Shown here: piece by piece, positions 21,376-28,459 of the stretch
Layout of the letters: every line of letters starts with the position of its first letter
Position numbering within the stretch: position 1 is the stretch's first letter
Source: a virus
Strand: one strand, 5' to 3'
Virus record (IMG/VR): IMGVR_UViG_3300047440_000715
Coordinates: 1-28,459 of that record
Length of the DNA: 28,459 nucleotides
Notes under the pieces: generated by a model
The model's database searches: none
Told to the model about the DNA's origin: nothing
What the model saw: the letters and a program-made list of their open reading frames with translations, nothing else
Made by a program: the position numbers and the translations under genes

Positions 21376-21743
21376 GCGCCACGCACCTGGCAATCGTAGG
21401 TCGCGCTGGCCGGGTCGCGGATCACGTTGACGACCTCGGCCTCGACCCCCTCGGCCTGGATGTGGTCCGAGGACTGGGGGACGATGCCGCTGGGGAGGCT
21501 CTTGCCCAGGAGGAGGACGCGGCGGTCACCCTTCTGGACCAGGTCCCCGTCAAACTGGGACAGCCGGTAGTCCACGACGACACCCTTGCAGGCGTAGGTC
21601 TTGCGCGAGGGGTGGACCCCGGAGGTCAGGTCCCCGTCGACGCGCTGGCCCGGCGTGAGCCGCACCAGCGTCATCTTGAGCAGGCCCGGCCCGAGGGACT
21701 GGTTGAGGATCGCCGCGATGTCGACGCCGAACAGCTTGGTCAT
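21372..21743 (-). CDS. Head-tail neck protein (head closure / stopper candidate)
   Basis: A 123-residue protein starting MTKLFGVDIAAILNQSLGPG at the ATG at 21743, one base after the upstream stop. A longer frame from 21950 runs through the upstream gene and is rejected. The middle reads MTLVRLTPGQRVDGDLTSG and CKGVVVDYRLSQFDGDLVQK, and the C-terminal half GDRRVLLLGKSLPSGIVPQS. It is beta-rich, small and placed next to the DnaT-like adaptor gene, a common arrangement for a head-closure or stopper protein in siphophage necks. A firm family name cannot be given, but its style and length fit. Confidence 0.8.
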   Translation of the reverse strand: MTKLFGVDIAAILNQSLGPGLLKMTLVRLTPGQRVDGDLTSGVHPSRKTYACKGVVVDYRLSQFDGDLVQKGDRRVLLLGKSLPSGIVPQSSDHIQAEGVEAEVVNVIRDPASATYDCQVRGA

Positions 21744-21744
21744 T

Positions 21745-22305
21745 TCACGGGAGACCTTGGTTGAAACCGTACTCGTCGGCCGCGTCGAAGGCCGAGCCGA
21801 CGTCGGTGCCGCTGACGATCCCGAGGGTCGGGTTGCGCCCGCCGAGGAAGGGGGCGACGAGCTCCTGGACGATCCAGGGGAAGCGCATGTTGCGCGTGCC
21901 GTCGGTCGGGCGGAAATACTCCACCTCGGCGGGCCCGGCCTTGGCGACACGGATGTTCGAGCCGGTGCCCATCGACGTCTCGAGGTCCGGATTCTGGGTG
22001 AGCTCGAAGGCCAGCTCGCACTCCGCGTCCTTGATCTCCTGGGGGACCATCGTGGGGTCCACCGCGTTGCCGTCCTGGTCGGTCAGGCCCGTCCGGGGGA
22101 AGGCGAGGATCTGCGCCGGGTCGGTCTCCTGGCCGTTCCAGTCCGGCCGCTCGAGGAGCTTGGTGGCCGTGAGCAGGCTGCGGTTCTGGGTGTCGGGGTC
22201 GAGCCCCGCCCAGAGGTCGGCCGCGCGGGTCGAGTCTCCGAGGAACACGCTGGCCTCGGCCAGCGTGACGTAGGTGTTGGTGCCGACGACGAGGGCTGAT
22301 GTCAC
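21745..22305 (-). CDS. DnaT-like head-tail adaptor protein
   Basis: A 186-residue protein starting at a GTG that overlaps the upstream stop as GTGA. It opens with TSALVVGTNTYVTLAEASVF, then LWAGLDPDTQNRSLLTATKL, LERPDWNGQ and LAFPRTGLTDQDG, VPQEIKDAECELAFEL. This is the layout of the phage DnaT-like family (an early helix with a TLAEA element, then a helix ending in TATKLLE, then aLAFPRxG). Despite the database name, these proteins lie in the head-tail connector cluster of siphophages and are thought to be adaptors beneath the portal. Position beside the stopper candidate supports that. The C-terminal part ends GFNQGLP. Confidence 0.87.
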   Translation of the reverse strand: MTSALVVGTNTYVTLAEASVFLGDSTRAADLWAGLDPDTQNRSLLTATKLLERPDWNGQETDPAQILAFPRTGLTDQDGNAVDPTMVPQEIKDAECELAFELTQNPDLETSMGTGSNIRVAKAGPAEVEYFRPTDGTRNMRFPWIVQELVAPFLGGRNPTLGIVSGTDVGSAFDAADEYGFNQGLP

Positions 22306-22685
22306 GGGTTCACCACATTCTTGAGGACGGTCAGGGTGCCAGTGGCGACCACGAGCGTGAAGGGGGTCGAGTCGATGTACAGCTCGAGCTCGAAGTAGAA
22401 GTCACCCGCGAGCGGCTCGGAGTCGGTCCCGAGGAGGAACACCGACAGCTTGCCGTTGGTCGGGTCGGTGATGTTGATCTCCGACGAGCCGTTGGCGCTG
22501 TCCTTGGTCACGACCGGGGTGGCCGTGATCGGGTCGCCCGAGGTGCTGAGCCGCGCGAGCGCCCAGCGGGCCGAGATGCCGGTGAGGTCCTTGGCGACCC
22601 CGCCGTTGTCCTGGTCGATGACGGTGTAGCGGATCTCCCGCTGGTTCCCGGCATACACGCTGTCGATGAGTCCGGTGACGGCCAT
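22302..22685 (-). CDS. Small Ig-like structural protein
   Basis: A 127-residue protein from the ATG at 22685, two bases after the preceding stop; the longer frame beginning at 22823 overlaps the upstream gene and is rejected. It is beta-rich: DSVYAGNQREIRYTVIDQDN, GISARWALARLSTSGDPIT, DSANGSSEINITDPTNGKL and LAGDFYFELELYIDSTPFT. This layout resembles the N-terminal domain of BppU-type baseplate proteins and other small Ig-like phage structural proteins. Such genes often stand beside DnaT-like adaptor genes. Exact role unknown; probably a neck or virion-surface part. Confidence 0.78.
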   Translation of the reverse strand: MAVTGLIDSVYAGNQREIRYTVIDQDNGGVAKDLTGISARWALARLSTSGDPITATPVVTKDSANGSSEINITDPTNGKLSVFLLGTDSEPLAGDFYFELELYIDSTPFTLVVATGTLTVLKNVVNP

Positions 22686-22686
22686 G

Positions 22687-25116
22687 CTAGCAGACATCCC
22701 CCTGGAGGTCGCCATCCTCATCGTACCCGGCCTGCTGCTCGGAGACAAGGTCGCTGCCAGCAGAGAACTCCGCAACCTCGTCCCAGCCCCCCTCGAGGAG
22801 GGCGACGGCCTGGGCCCCACCACCGAGCTCGGCCACCGAGTCCGCCCCGGCCGGCAGCTCCATAGGACAGGCGAGCGTGAGGTTGGTCCAGAAGACCTTG
22901 ATGCGCGGGAGCGTCCCCGCGATGGCCAGGATGAAGTCCTCCTCGAGGGTGGCCGCGCCGGCCAGGCGGGGCAGCTGCGCGTCGATGGTCAGCTCATACG
23001 CAATCGAGACGGTGAGGTCGGCCTCGCACGTGAGCTGCCCGAGGGTGCCGGCCGCGTCGAGGATGAACTGCTCCTCGAGGGTGGCCGCGCCGGCCATCCT
23101 CGGGAACTGGGCATCCACAGACAGGTCGTTCTCGTTGGTGGAGACGTCGAGCGTGGCCGCGCAGGTCAGCTGGCTCATCGTCCCGGCCGCGTCGAGGATG
23201 AACTGCTCCTCCATCACGGCCGAGCCGGCCAGGCGGGGCAGGGTGGCGCTGGCCGTCAGGACGTTGTCGGACTCGAGGACGGCTGCGCCAGTGAGCCGCG
23301 GGAGCTGCGCGTCAGCTGCGAGGATGAAGTCCTCCTCCAGCACTGCCGCGCCGGTCAGGCGTGGGAGCTGCGCGTCGGCCGTGACGACATAGTCGGCCTC
23401 CAGGACCGCAGCGCCGGTCATCCGTGGCAGCGTGCCAGCTGCCGTGAGGATGAAGTCCTCCTCGAGGACGGCCGCGCCGGTGAGGTTGGGGAGGCTCCCC
23501 ACGACCGACAGGATGAAGTCCTCCTCGAGGACGGCAGCTCCCGTGAGGCGGGGCAGGGTGCCGGTCGCAGTTGCGATGAACTGCTCCTCCAGCACCGCGC
23601 TCCCCGTCATCTTGGGGAGGGTCGCGGCCGAGGTCGCAATGAACTGCTCCTCGAGGACGGCCGCGCCGGTCATCCTCGGGAGGGTGCCGGTCGAGGCCAC
23701 GGTCACCGTGTCGAGCTCCACCATGGCCAGGATGAAGCGCTTGGCCGTGCCGATGCTGGGAGCCGTCGTCCAGTTGAAGGTCAGGCCGTCGGGATCGAAC
23801 GAGGCGACGACAGCGATGGCCTCGGAGGTCCCATCCTCCTTGGTGATGCCATAGGAGGAGAAGGCCTTGCTCCCCGTGTTGGTGGTGGAGACCGCGTCCT
23901 TGTCCCACACCGCGTTCATGAAGATCTGCGGGTTGGTCGCCTGGTCGAGGGGCGTCAGTCCCCCGAAGCCGAAGGAGCTGGCAGTGGTCCCGGTGTCGAC
24001 AGTCGGCCAGGCGTTGCGCGAGCCCAGCATCAGGGCCGAGCCGGGGTAGGTCCCGAGGCCGGGGTAGGCCTGGTTGCCGGTCGAGGTCGGCTCCGACAGG
24101 AGCGCCTGGTGCATGATCTTGCCACCGTAGTAGATGGCCATGTAGAGCAGGGGCGGCCCGAGGTCGACGTTGACGTCGGCCGCGTGGTCAGTGTTGACCG
24201 TGAAGCCGTCGTCGAGGAACCTCCCGAGGTCGGTGGTCGGCCGCGTGAAGCCGGACTCCGTCAGCAGGTGCGCCATCGCACCATCGGAGCGGGTCTCGAG
24301 GCGGACGAGGGAGGTGGCGTTGCCGCTCTGCGTCAGGGCGTTGAGCGACTGGGTGACATGGCCGTCCATCGCCATGCCCATGTAGAAGTTGAAGTCAGCG
24401 CGGAGCGTGCTGTCATAGGCCCCGTCGTTGGCGAGTGAGAGGACCTGGTCAGGCCGGAAGGGTGTGGCCACCTTGACCTCACCGGCAGACTGGACAGGAG
24501 GGGTCGCAGTCCCGACCTGGAGGACGAGGTCCGCGCCGTACAGCGCCACCACGTCGACCTGGTAGGCTGCGGCCGGGGTCGTGGTCCACACCAGGCTGAC
24601 GACGTTCCCGGACAGCGAGCAGGTTGCCACCGCATCGTAGCCGGAGCCCAGGCCGTACTGCGGGAGGCGGACCACCGCGTCCGTGAAGCCGGCCTGGCCA
24701 GTCAGGGTGCCGGTGTTGTTGTTCTTGGCGAAGCCACAGATGCCGCCGTAGTTGGTCCCGTCGAAGAAGGCCTTGGAGATGCGCTTGCCGCCACCCGACC
24801 CCTGGGCGACGTCGGTGACGATGACGATGACCCCCTTGATCGTGTCCGAGGCGATCGAGGGGAAGGTGATGGTCTGGGTGCCACCGCCAGTGCTGGCCAC
24901 GACCTGGAGGCCGTAGGTCGTGACGAGCCCCGCTGCGATCGCCCGCCCGCCGAAGAACCAGTCAGCAACGACACGGCCCGGCGTGTCGAGGACCTGGTTG
25001 GCCCCGACCCGCAGGTTGTGCGGGCAGAGGCGCTCCGGCGTGAAGTAGGACGCGGTGACGAGCCGGTCCTGAGACCGCAGCAGCGGCCAGGCCCCGCGAC
25101 CCGAGATGGACGTCAA
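22687..25116 (-). CDS. Large repeat-containing fibre-like structural protein
   Basis: An 809-residue protein starting at a TTG at 25116, 4 bases after the upstream stop, with AGGGG about 7 bases before it; no in-frame ATG lies near. Residues 1-470 are beta-rich and globular, with a segment of lectin-like or fibre style (FNFYMGMAMDGHVTQSLNAL and SYGITKEDGTSEAIAVVASF). Residues 478-738 hold about twelve 21-residue repeats. Residues 739-756 form a short link, and 757-806 hold five 10-residue repeats, then a terminal DVC. No enzymatic motif is visible. The repeats look suited to a long fibrous shaft or to multivalent surface binding. It lies in a group of structural-looking genes between portal and neck genes, so it may be a head, collar or neck fibre. 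The function is inferred. Confidence 0.87.
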   Translation of the reverse strand: MTSISGRGAWPLLRSQDRLVTASYFTPERLCPHNLRVGANQVLDTPGRVVADWFFGGRAIAAGLVTTYGLQVVASTGGGTQTITFPSIASDTIKGVIVIVTDVAQGSGGGKRISKAFFDGTNYGGICGFAKNNNTGTLTGQAGFTDAVVRLPQYGLGSGYDAVATCSLSGNVVSLVWTTTPAAAYQVDVVALYGADLVLQVGTATPPVQSAGEVKVATPFRPDQVLSLANDGAYDSTLRADFNFYMGMAMDGHVTQSLNALTQSGNATSLVRLETRSDGAMAHLLTESGFTRPTTDLGRFLDDGFTVNTDHAADVNVDLGPPLLYMAIYYGGKIMHQALLSEPTSTGNQAYPGLGTYPGSALMLGSRNAWPTVDTGTTASSFGFGGLTPLDQATNPQIFMNAVWDKDAVSTTNTGSKAFSSYGITKEDGTSEAIAVVASFDPDGLTFNWTTAPSIGTAKRFILAMVELDTVTVASTGTLPRMTGAAVLEEQFIATSAATLPKMTGSAVLEEQFIATATGTLPRLTGAAVLEEDFILSVVGSLPNLTGAAVLEEDFILTAAGTLPRMTGAAVLEADYVVTADAQLPRLTGAAVLEEDFILAADAQLPRLTGAAVLESDNVLTASATLPRLAGSAVMEEQFILDAAGTMSQLTCAATLDVSTNENDLSVDAQFPRMAGAATLEEQFILDAAGTLGQLTCEADLTVSIAYELTIDAQLPRLAGAATLEEDFILAIAGTLPRIKVFWTNLTLACPMELPAGADSVAELGGGAQAVALLEGGWDEVAEFSAGSDLVSEQQAGYDEDGDLQGDVC
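22699..22848 (-). repeat. Five 10-residue C-terminal repeats of the 809-residue protein
   Basis: Residues 757-806 divide without gaps into five decapeptides: GADSVAELGG, GAQAVALLEG, GWDEVAEFSA, GSDLVSEQQA, GYDEDGDLQG. The shared pattern is Gly at 1, mostly Asp at 3, often Val-Ala-Glu at 5-7. It is acidic and small-residue rich, unlike the array before it. Confidence 0.8.
22903..23685 (-). repeat. Array of about twelve 21-residue repeats in the 809-residue protein
   Basis: Residues 478-738 repeat with a period of 21 residues (63 bases) over the first eight copies; consensus LPRLTGAAVLEEDFIL plus a variable 5-residue link such as TAAGT. Copies 9 and 11 are 23-24 residues long and more diverged (TMSQLTCAATLD, TLGQLTCEADLT) and contain cysteine. 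The strong repeat of both sequence and spacing suggests a beta-strand array, and unequal exchange could change copy number. Confidence 0.92.
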
Positions 25117-25119
25117 GGC

Positions 25120-25950
25120 CTACCCCTGCGCGTACTTCAGGCTGCCCGCGACGGCACCGGCAGCGGTTCCGGAGAGGAGGACAGCCCCGTACAGGGCGCT
25201 GGAGTCATAGATCCGGGGGAGGCCGAGGTCCGCGAAGTCATACACCCCGCCAACCGAGGCTGCTGGGAAGAAGACCTGGGCGAGCCGCCTGACCACGAGG
25301 AGGTTCACGGTGCCGGACACGTAGGACGTGCCGAGGGTGATGCTCTGGATGGAGCGGATGCCAGTGTCCCCGGCCTGGAGGGCAAAGGGGGTGATCTGGC
25401 CGGCCTTGGCCGAGGCGGGGAAGTTGGTCACCAGCCCCGCGCTCCTCGAGCCGGTGCCGGCCTGGTTGGTGTAGGCGAAGGTGGTGTTGCTGACCGAGCC
25501 GTTTCCGCAGTTGGCGGAGCAGTACAGCCAGGCCTCGAGCCCGCCACCGAGGGCGTCAGGCGTCGAGCCCGAGGCGGGCACGCACCTCGAGTTGAAGGTC
25601 GGGGTCGTGATGCTCTGGGCCGTCGTCGTCGTGATGCCGATGCCCGTGTTGTACCACAACACATCGTACAGCATGAAGGCCGTCATGTTGGCCCCCAGCG
25701 CGATCGACAGCTGCGCGAGGTAGCCGTTGCCCGAGGAGGGATTGGTGTACGGCAGAGCCCCGCCGAGCGTGGACTGCGTGAGGTTGGCCCCGTTCAGGCC
25801 GGGGGAGCCGAGGGTCCAGGCACCCGGGTTGCCCGCGAGGGCCTGGAGGCCCTGCCACTCTCCCGCGGCGGTCCCGGTCGAGGTGGCCTTCTGGATTGTG
25901 ACCGGGGGCACGAGGCCCGCGACGATCCCATCGACGGTGGTGATGGCCAT
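25120..25950 (-). CDS. Structural protein of unknown role (276 residues)
   Basis: Starts at the ATG at 25950, one base after the stop of the upstream gene. The protein reads TTVDGIVAGLVPPVTIQKAT near the start, has a centre with LYDVLWYNTGIGITTTTAQS and a Cys/Asn-rich part AWLYCSANCGNGSVSNTTF, and ends with VYDFADLGLPRIYDSSALYG. It is rich in Gly, Thr, Ser, Ala, poor in charge, and has no helix-rich or catalytic region. I recall similar proteins annotated only as phage hypothetical or structural. It is flanked by other such genes and by the fibre-like gene, so it is probably part of the same virion appendage. Confidence 0.85.
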   Translation of the reverse strand: MAITTVDGIVAGLVPPVTIQKATSTGTAAGEWQGLQALAGNPGAWTLGSPGLNGANLTQSTLGGALPYTNPSSGNGYLAQLSIALGANMTAFMLYDVLWYNTGIGITTTTAQSITTPTFNSRCVPASGSTPDALGGGLEAWLYCSANCGNGSVSNTTFAYTNQAGTGSRSAGLVTNFPASAKAGQITPFALQAGDTGIRSIQSITLGTSYVSGTVNLLVVRRLAQVFFPAASVGGVYDFADLGLPRIYDSSALYGAVLLSGTAAGAVAGSLKYAQG

Positions 25951-25951
25951 G

Positions 25952-27214
25952 CTACATGAGCTCCGCGGTTGCGTATTCCATGCTGATCTCGTTCTGTGCG
26001 TTGGCCACGCTCATCGTCCAGGCAACCTGGAGCAGCCGGTCGGCCGCGTCCGAGTCAACGGCCGCGGCCCCATTGAGGGGCGAGCTCTGCGACGTGCTGG
26101 CGAGGGTCGCGGGCACCGCGATGTCTCCCACCCCCGTTGTGGGAGATGTGCGGGTGCCGACCGGCCCGATCTGGAGGGACCCATTCAGCGCCTGGTCGTT
26201 GTTGGCCTGGGCCGTGATGTTGAAGTCGAGCATCCAGGCCAGGCGGGTCGCGGAGGCCGTCGCGGCACCGGTGTCGTCCTGGAACATGACCGTGCCGCCG
26301 TAGGCGATGGCCAGGGTCACGAGGGGCGAGCCCGAGTTGAGCAGCATCGTGCCACCGCACCGCACGCGGAGGACCTTGCCAGCGAGGAAGAGGCCACTGG
26401 GCAGCGTCAGGCTGATGAACACCTGCTGCGTGGCGTTGTTGTTCACGACCAGGGCGGTGGTGATCTGCCCGACCGTGACAGGACCGCGGGAGCGGGTGAT
26501 CCGGACGTCCAGCATGCGGCTGGCGTCGATACCCGTCGTCCCCGGCGGTATATACACCAGCGCCAGTGGCACGTCCCCTCCCTGGAAGCCGCCGATCTGG
26601 GGCGACGTCGCGGGTGTGCCCTGGCGGACGGTCTTGGTGCCATCCGAGGCGACCACGACGAGGTCGAGCCGGCTCAGGGAGGCATCCGCGGCTGCGATCG
26701 TGACGTTGCCGGCGGTGACGGCCCTCAGGCTGCCGCTCGTCCAGACCGAGCCCTTGGCCACGGCCAGCGTCATGTTCGGCGACACCTGCGGGGTGACGGC
26801 CGCGCCCGAGAGGGTGAAGTCATTGAGCCCGATCCGCACCGCGTCTGTCTTGGCCTGGAGGAGGACCACAGTCAGGTCGGCCGCGGCGGGGGTCAGGATC
26901 CGGCTCGTGCAGGTCGACACCGAGTAGATGCCGAGCTCGCCCAGCATCAGGACGTCGTGCACCTGCTCGCGGCTGACCTGGCTGCCAGCCAGGAGGCCAG
27001 CGAGGGTGGCGAGGTCGACCTGCTCACCGGCCGACAGCGAGAAGGTCGTGGCGATCGAGGCCAGCGTGACGCCGGGGGCGGCCCGCTTGTACTCCGCCAG
27101 GGATGCCATGAACTGGTGGACCGGCAGCTTGACCTCCCCCGAGGCGGGGGCGACGAGTCGGGTGAGCAGGCTCATCTTGTTCTGGCTCGAGGCGGTCCGC
27201 AGGGGCACCGCCAT
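25952..27214 (-). CDS. Structural / fibre-associated protein (420 residues)
   Basis: I choose the ATG at 27214, 5 bases after the upstream stop, which gives MAVPLRTASSQNKMSLLTRL; a longer reading from 27256 overlaps the previous gene. The N-terminal part is helical and has GEVKLPVHQFMASLAEYKRA. The centre has SRLDLVVVASDGTKTVRQGT and GDVPLALVYIPPGTTGI, which is the style of virion-attached fibre or baseplate-like proteins. The C-terminal part is beta-rich with GGTMLLNSGSPLVTLAIAYG. No catalytic motif is seen. It lies in the gene group between portal and neck genes and probably takes part in an appendage with the 809-residue protein. Confidence 0.87.
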   Translation of the reverse strand: MAVPLRTASSQNKMSLLTRLVAPASGEVKLPVHQFMASLAEYKRAAPGVTLASIATTFSLSAGEQVDLATLAGLLAGSQVSREQVHDVLMLGELGIYSVSTCTSRILTPAAADLTVVLLQAKTDAVRIGLNDFTLSGAAVTPQVSPNMTLAVAKGSVWTSGSLRAVTAGNVTIAAADASLSRLDLVVVASDGTKTVRQGTPATSPQIGGFQGGDVPLALVYIPPGTTGIDASRMLDVRITRSRGPVTVGQITTALVVNNNATQQVFISLTLPSGLFLAGKVLRVRCGGTMLLNSGSPLVTLAIAYGGTVMFQDDTGAATASATRLAWMLDFNITAQANNDQALNGSLQIGPVGTRTSPTTGVGDIAVPATLASTSQSSPLNGAAAVDSDAADRLLQVAWTMSVANAQNEISMEYATAELM

Positions 27215-27219
27215 GGCGA

Positions 27220-27651
27220 TCAGGTCTCCGGCATCGTGAGCGTCAGCGACGTGCACTTCACCGTCGTGTGGATCACGATGGACACCGAGTTGATGATGGC
27301 GTCTCCGCCACCGCCGGCCGCGGTCACCGATCCCTGGACCACGTCGGTCGTCCCGTTGCCATCGTAGATGCGGAAGAACGACGCTGTGCCGGTGGCGTTG
27401 GCGTCGGTGTCGTCCGCGATGGCGTTGGCGACGGCCCGCCCGCCCGGGGAGCCGTTGATCGCAGCTGCGAACGACGGGTTGCTCATCACGAGCTCGGCCA
27501 GCAGCGTGTTGCCCGACAGGGCCGTGTCCGCGCTCGCGGGGACGACGCCGGAGTAAATCCGCAGGAGGCCCGGGGGGCTGTTCAGGTCGACCTTGGCGGT
27601 CACCGCGTCTGCGGCGGCCCGCGCGGCCACGTTGCTGATGGAGATGCTCAT
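27220..27651 (-). CDS. Small structural protein of unknown function (143 residues)
   Basis: The ATG at 27651 overlaps the portal stop as ATGA, so it is coupled to the portal gene. The protein has NVAARAAADAVTAKVDLNSP, LLRIYSGVVPASADTALSGN, TLLAELVMSNPSFAAAINGS, and a C-terminal part with TASFFRIYDGNGTTDVVQGS. From memory this matches a widespread phage family with the pattern LRIYsGxxPAsAdaaLsGntLLaeL and then sFFRIyDxxGt; it is usually listed as hypothetical or structural. The product is likely beta-rich and virion-associated. Its exact place in the virion is unknown. Confidence 0.85.
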   Translation of the reverse strand: MSISISNVAARAAADAVTAKVDLNSPPGLLRIYSGVVPASADTALSGNTLLAELVMSNPSFAAAINGSPGGRAVANAIADDTDANATGTASFFRIYDGNGTTDVVQGSVTAAGGGGDAIINSVSIVIHTTVKCTSLTLTMPET

Positions 27652-28459
27652 AGGGTCTTGCTCTGGGCTGGGTTGGCGGTGATCGGTCCTTTGTACTCGG
27701 GCGCAGCGTCCGGCGCTACCGGCTTGCCGGAATCGGACTCGACCGCACGCTGGCGGTCACCGGTCGGCTGGAGGGGCTCGTTGGGCGCACCTGCCGCAGG
27801 CTTGCGCCCCGGGAGGGGCTTGACCCCGGCCGCGTCCTGCGCGACCGGGCCGGTGAGGCTGATCGGGATGGAGTGGCTGAGGCCGAGGATGTCGCGCACC
27901 TCGTCCACGGCCGGGTCGTTGGGGTCGAGGACCGCACCGGCCTGGGCCATCTGGAACAGGGCCGAGGTGACCTGCTCGATGTCGCGGTAGGCAATGGCGT
28001 CCGTCTTGAACTCGGGGGCAGCCTCCTCGGGGATGCCGTTCAGCGCCATCAGCGGGAGGATCATGTCCTTGCCGAAGGTGCTGCGGAGCTGGGACAGGGT
28101 GGCATCGATCGTGAGGGCGAAGTTGTCCGACTTGTCCCGGCTCAGAGCGTTGGAGCCGCGCGGCCCGCCTCCCAGGAGGAGGTGCTCCACACCGAGCACC
28201 CGGGCAATCTCCTCGTTGAGGCGGATGATCGCATTGTGGACCTCGGGCTGGGCACCCGCGTCAGTCTTCAGGAGGTCGACACCCCACTGCTGCGTCGCCG
28301 AGGGCGTGGCGTTGGGCCCCTGGTCCGTGTAAGGGACCGAGTCGAGCATCATGCCCAGGGAGGGCGACTTGACGTGGTTGGTCAGGAAGTTGCGGAACGG
28401 GAGCAGGATGGCGTCCACTGCCTCGGCCGACATCGTGCCGGCCTTCTTCATCGCCTCGA
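27648..28459 (-). CDS. Portal protein, C-terminal part (5' end outside window)
   Basis: The frame is open to the right edge. The apparent ATG at 28451 is inside the frame (Glu-Ala precede it), so the gene continues upstream of the window. The visible 267-plus residues contain EEIARVLGVEHLLLGGGPRG, SDNFALTIDATLSQLRSTFG, and ITAxxQIAQ-like QVTSALFQMAQAGAVLDPND, a set typical of the C-terminal half of portal proteins of the DUF935/Mu gp29-like or related groups. The last 60 residues are Pro/Ala-rich and disordered. The known role is the dodecameric DNA gate at the head vertex. Terminase genes should lie further upstream, outside the window. Confidence 0.88.
   Translation of the reverse strand, partial: EAMKKAGTMSAEAVDAILLPFRNFLTNHVKSPSLGMMLDSVPYTDQGPNATPSATQQWGVDLLKTDAGAQPEVHNAIIRLNEEIARVLGVEHLLLGGGPRGSNALSRDKSDNFALTIDATLSQLRSTFGKDMILPLMALNGIPEEAAPEFKTDAIAYRDIEQVTSALFQMAQAGAVLDPNDPAVDEVRDILGLSHSIPISLTGPVAQDAAGVKPLPGRKPAAGAPNEPLQPTGDRQRAVESDSGKPVAPDAAPEYKGPITANPAQSKTL

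Noticed and set aside
22903-23685. Regular 63-base repeats that could suggest a CRISPR array or satellite
   Set aside because: The repeats are coding, in frame and diverged at third positions; there are no unique spacers between identical repeats.
22666-24438. A 590-codon plus-strand frame with apparent repeats
   Set aside because: The repeats are the mirror image of the 21-residue protein repeats on the minus strand; no independent evidence of coding.
26127-26149. 8-bp inverted repeat TCTCCCAC/GTGGGAGA inside the 420-residue structural gene
   Set aside because: Coding, of chance size, and not near a start, stop or gene junction.
28440-28459. Apparent start codon of the portal gene at 28451
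   Set aside because: The frame continues upstream of the ATG to the window edge and the visible protein is only the C-terminal half of a portal, so the true start is outside.

Overview
The window is a stretch of a tailed double-stranded DNA phage or prophage-like genome, most likely a siphovirus with a long non-contractile tail. A portal, HK97-type capsid, tail tube, tail-assembly chaperone with a frameshift signal, tape measure and lambda L/J-like tail-tip genes are all present, and no sheath, baseplate wedge or contractile-tail gene is seen. Every supportable gene lies on the minus strand, so transcription runs from position 28459 towards position 1. The DNA is very GC-rich, which points to a high-GC bacterial host, but nothing here identifies the host. 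No integrase, repressor, tRNA, rRNA, insertion sequence or CRISPR array was found.

Layout in transcription order. (1) The C-terminal part of a portal protein (27648-28459, cut by the window edge) is followed by four structural-looking genes (22687-27651), including an 809-residue fibre-like protein with about twelve 21-residue repeats and five perfect-length 10-residue repeats at its C-terminus. (2) Neck genes come next: an Ig-like protein, a DnaT-like head-tail adaptor and a small neck protein (21372-22685). (3) The head-maturation genes follow: a Mu gpF-like protein, an XkdF-like protease, a scaffold-type protein with a probable nested in-frame scaffold start, a decoration protein and the major capsid protein (17235-21375). 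(4) The tail genes are a 60-residue protein, a gp10-like tail/neck protein, a tail terminator, a large tail tube protein, the G/GT chaperone pair, the tape measure, two paralogous tail proteins, a distal tail protein, a lambda L-like iron-sulphur candidate and a J-like tip protein (3009-17235). (5) A small membrane protein, an SNF2-type helicase, a coiled-coil phage protein and a possible DNA-binding protein (1-2993) mark the switch to replication or accessory functions.

The genes are packed almost without gaps. Many are linked by GTGA, ATGA or TGATG stop-start overlaps, which implies translational coupling along one or a few long messages. Control seems to be written into RNA structure. The two high-copy head genes have unstructured A-rich leaders with strong Shine-Dalgarno sites. 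The tail chaperone gene and the protease gene have their Shine-Dalgarno sites buried in hairpins, and the chaperone pair carries an A AAA AAC slippery site with a stem-loop.

The most unusual features are the 16-bp start-adjacent hairpin in front of the tail chaperone gene, the fibre-type genes lying between portal and neck genes, a domain that appears to have been inserted into two different tail genes, and the repeat architecture of the 809-residue protein. I did not find a clearly new defence or other stand-alone system; the novelty is in the architecture and control of a virion module.
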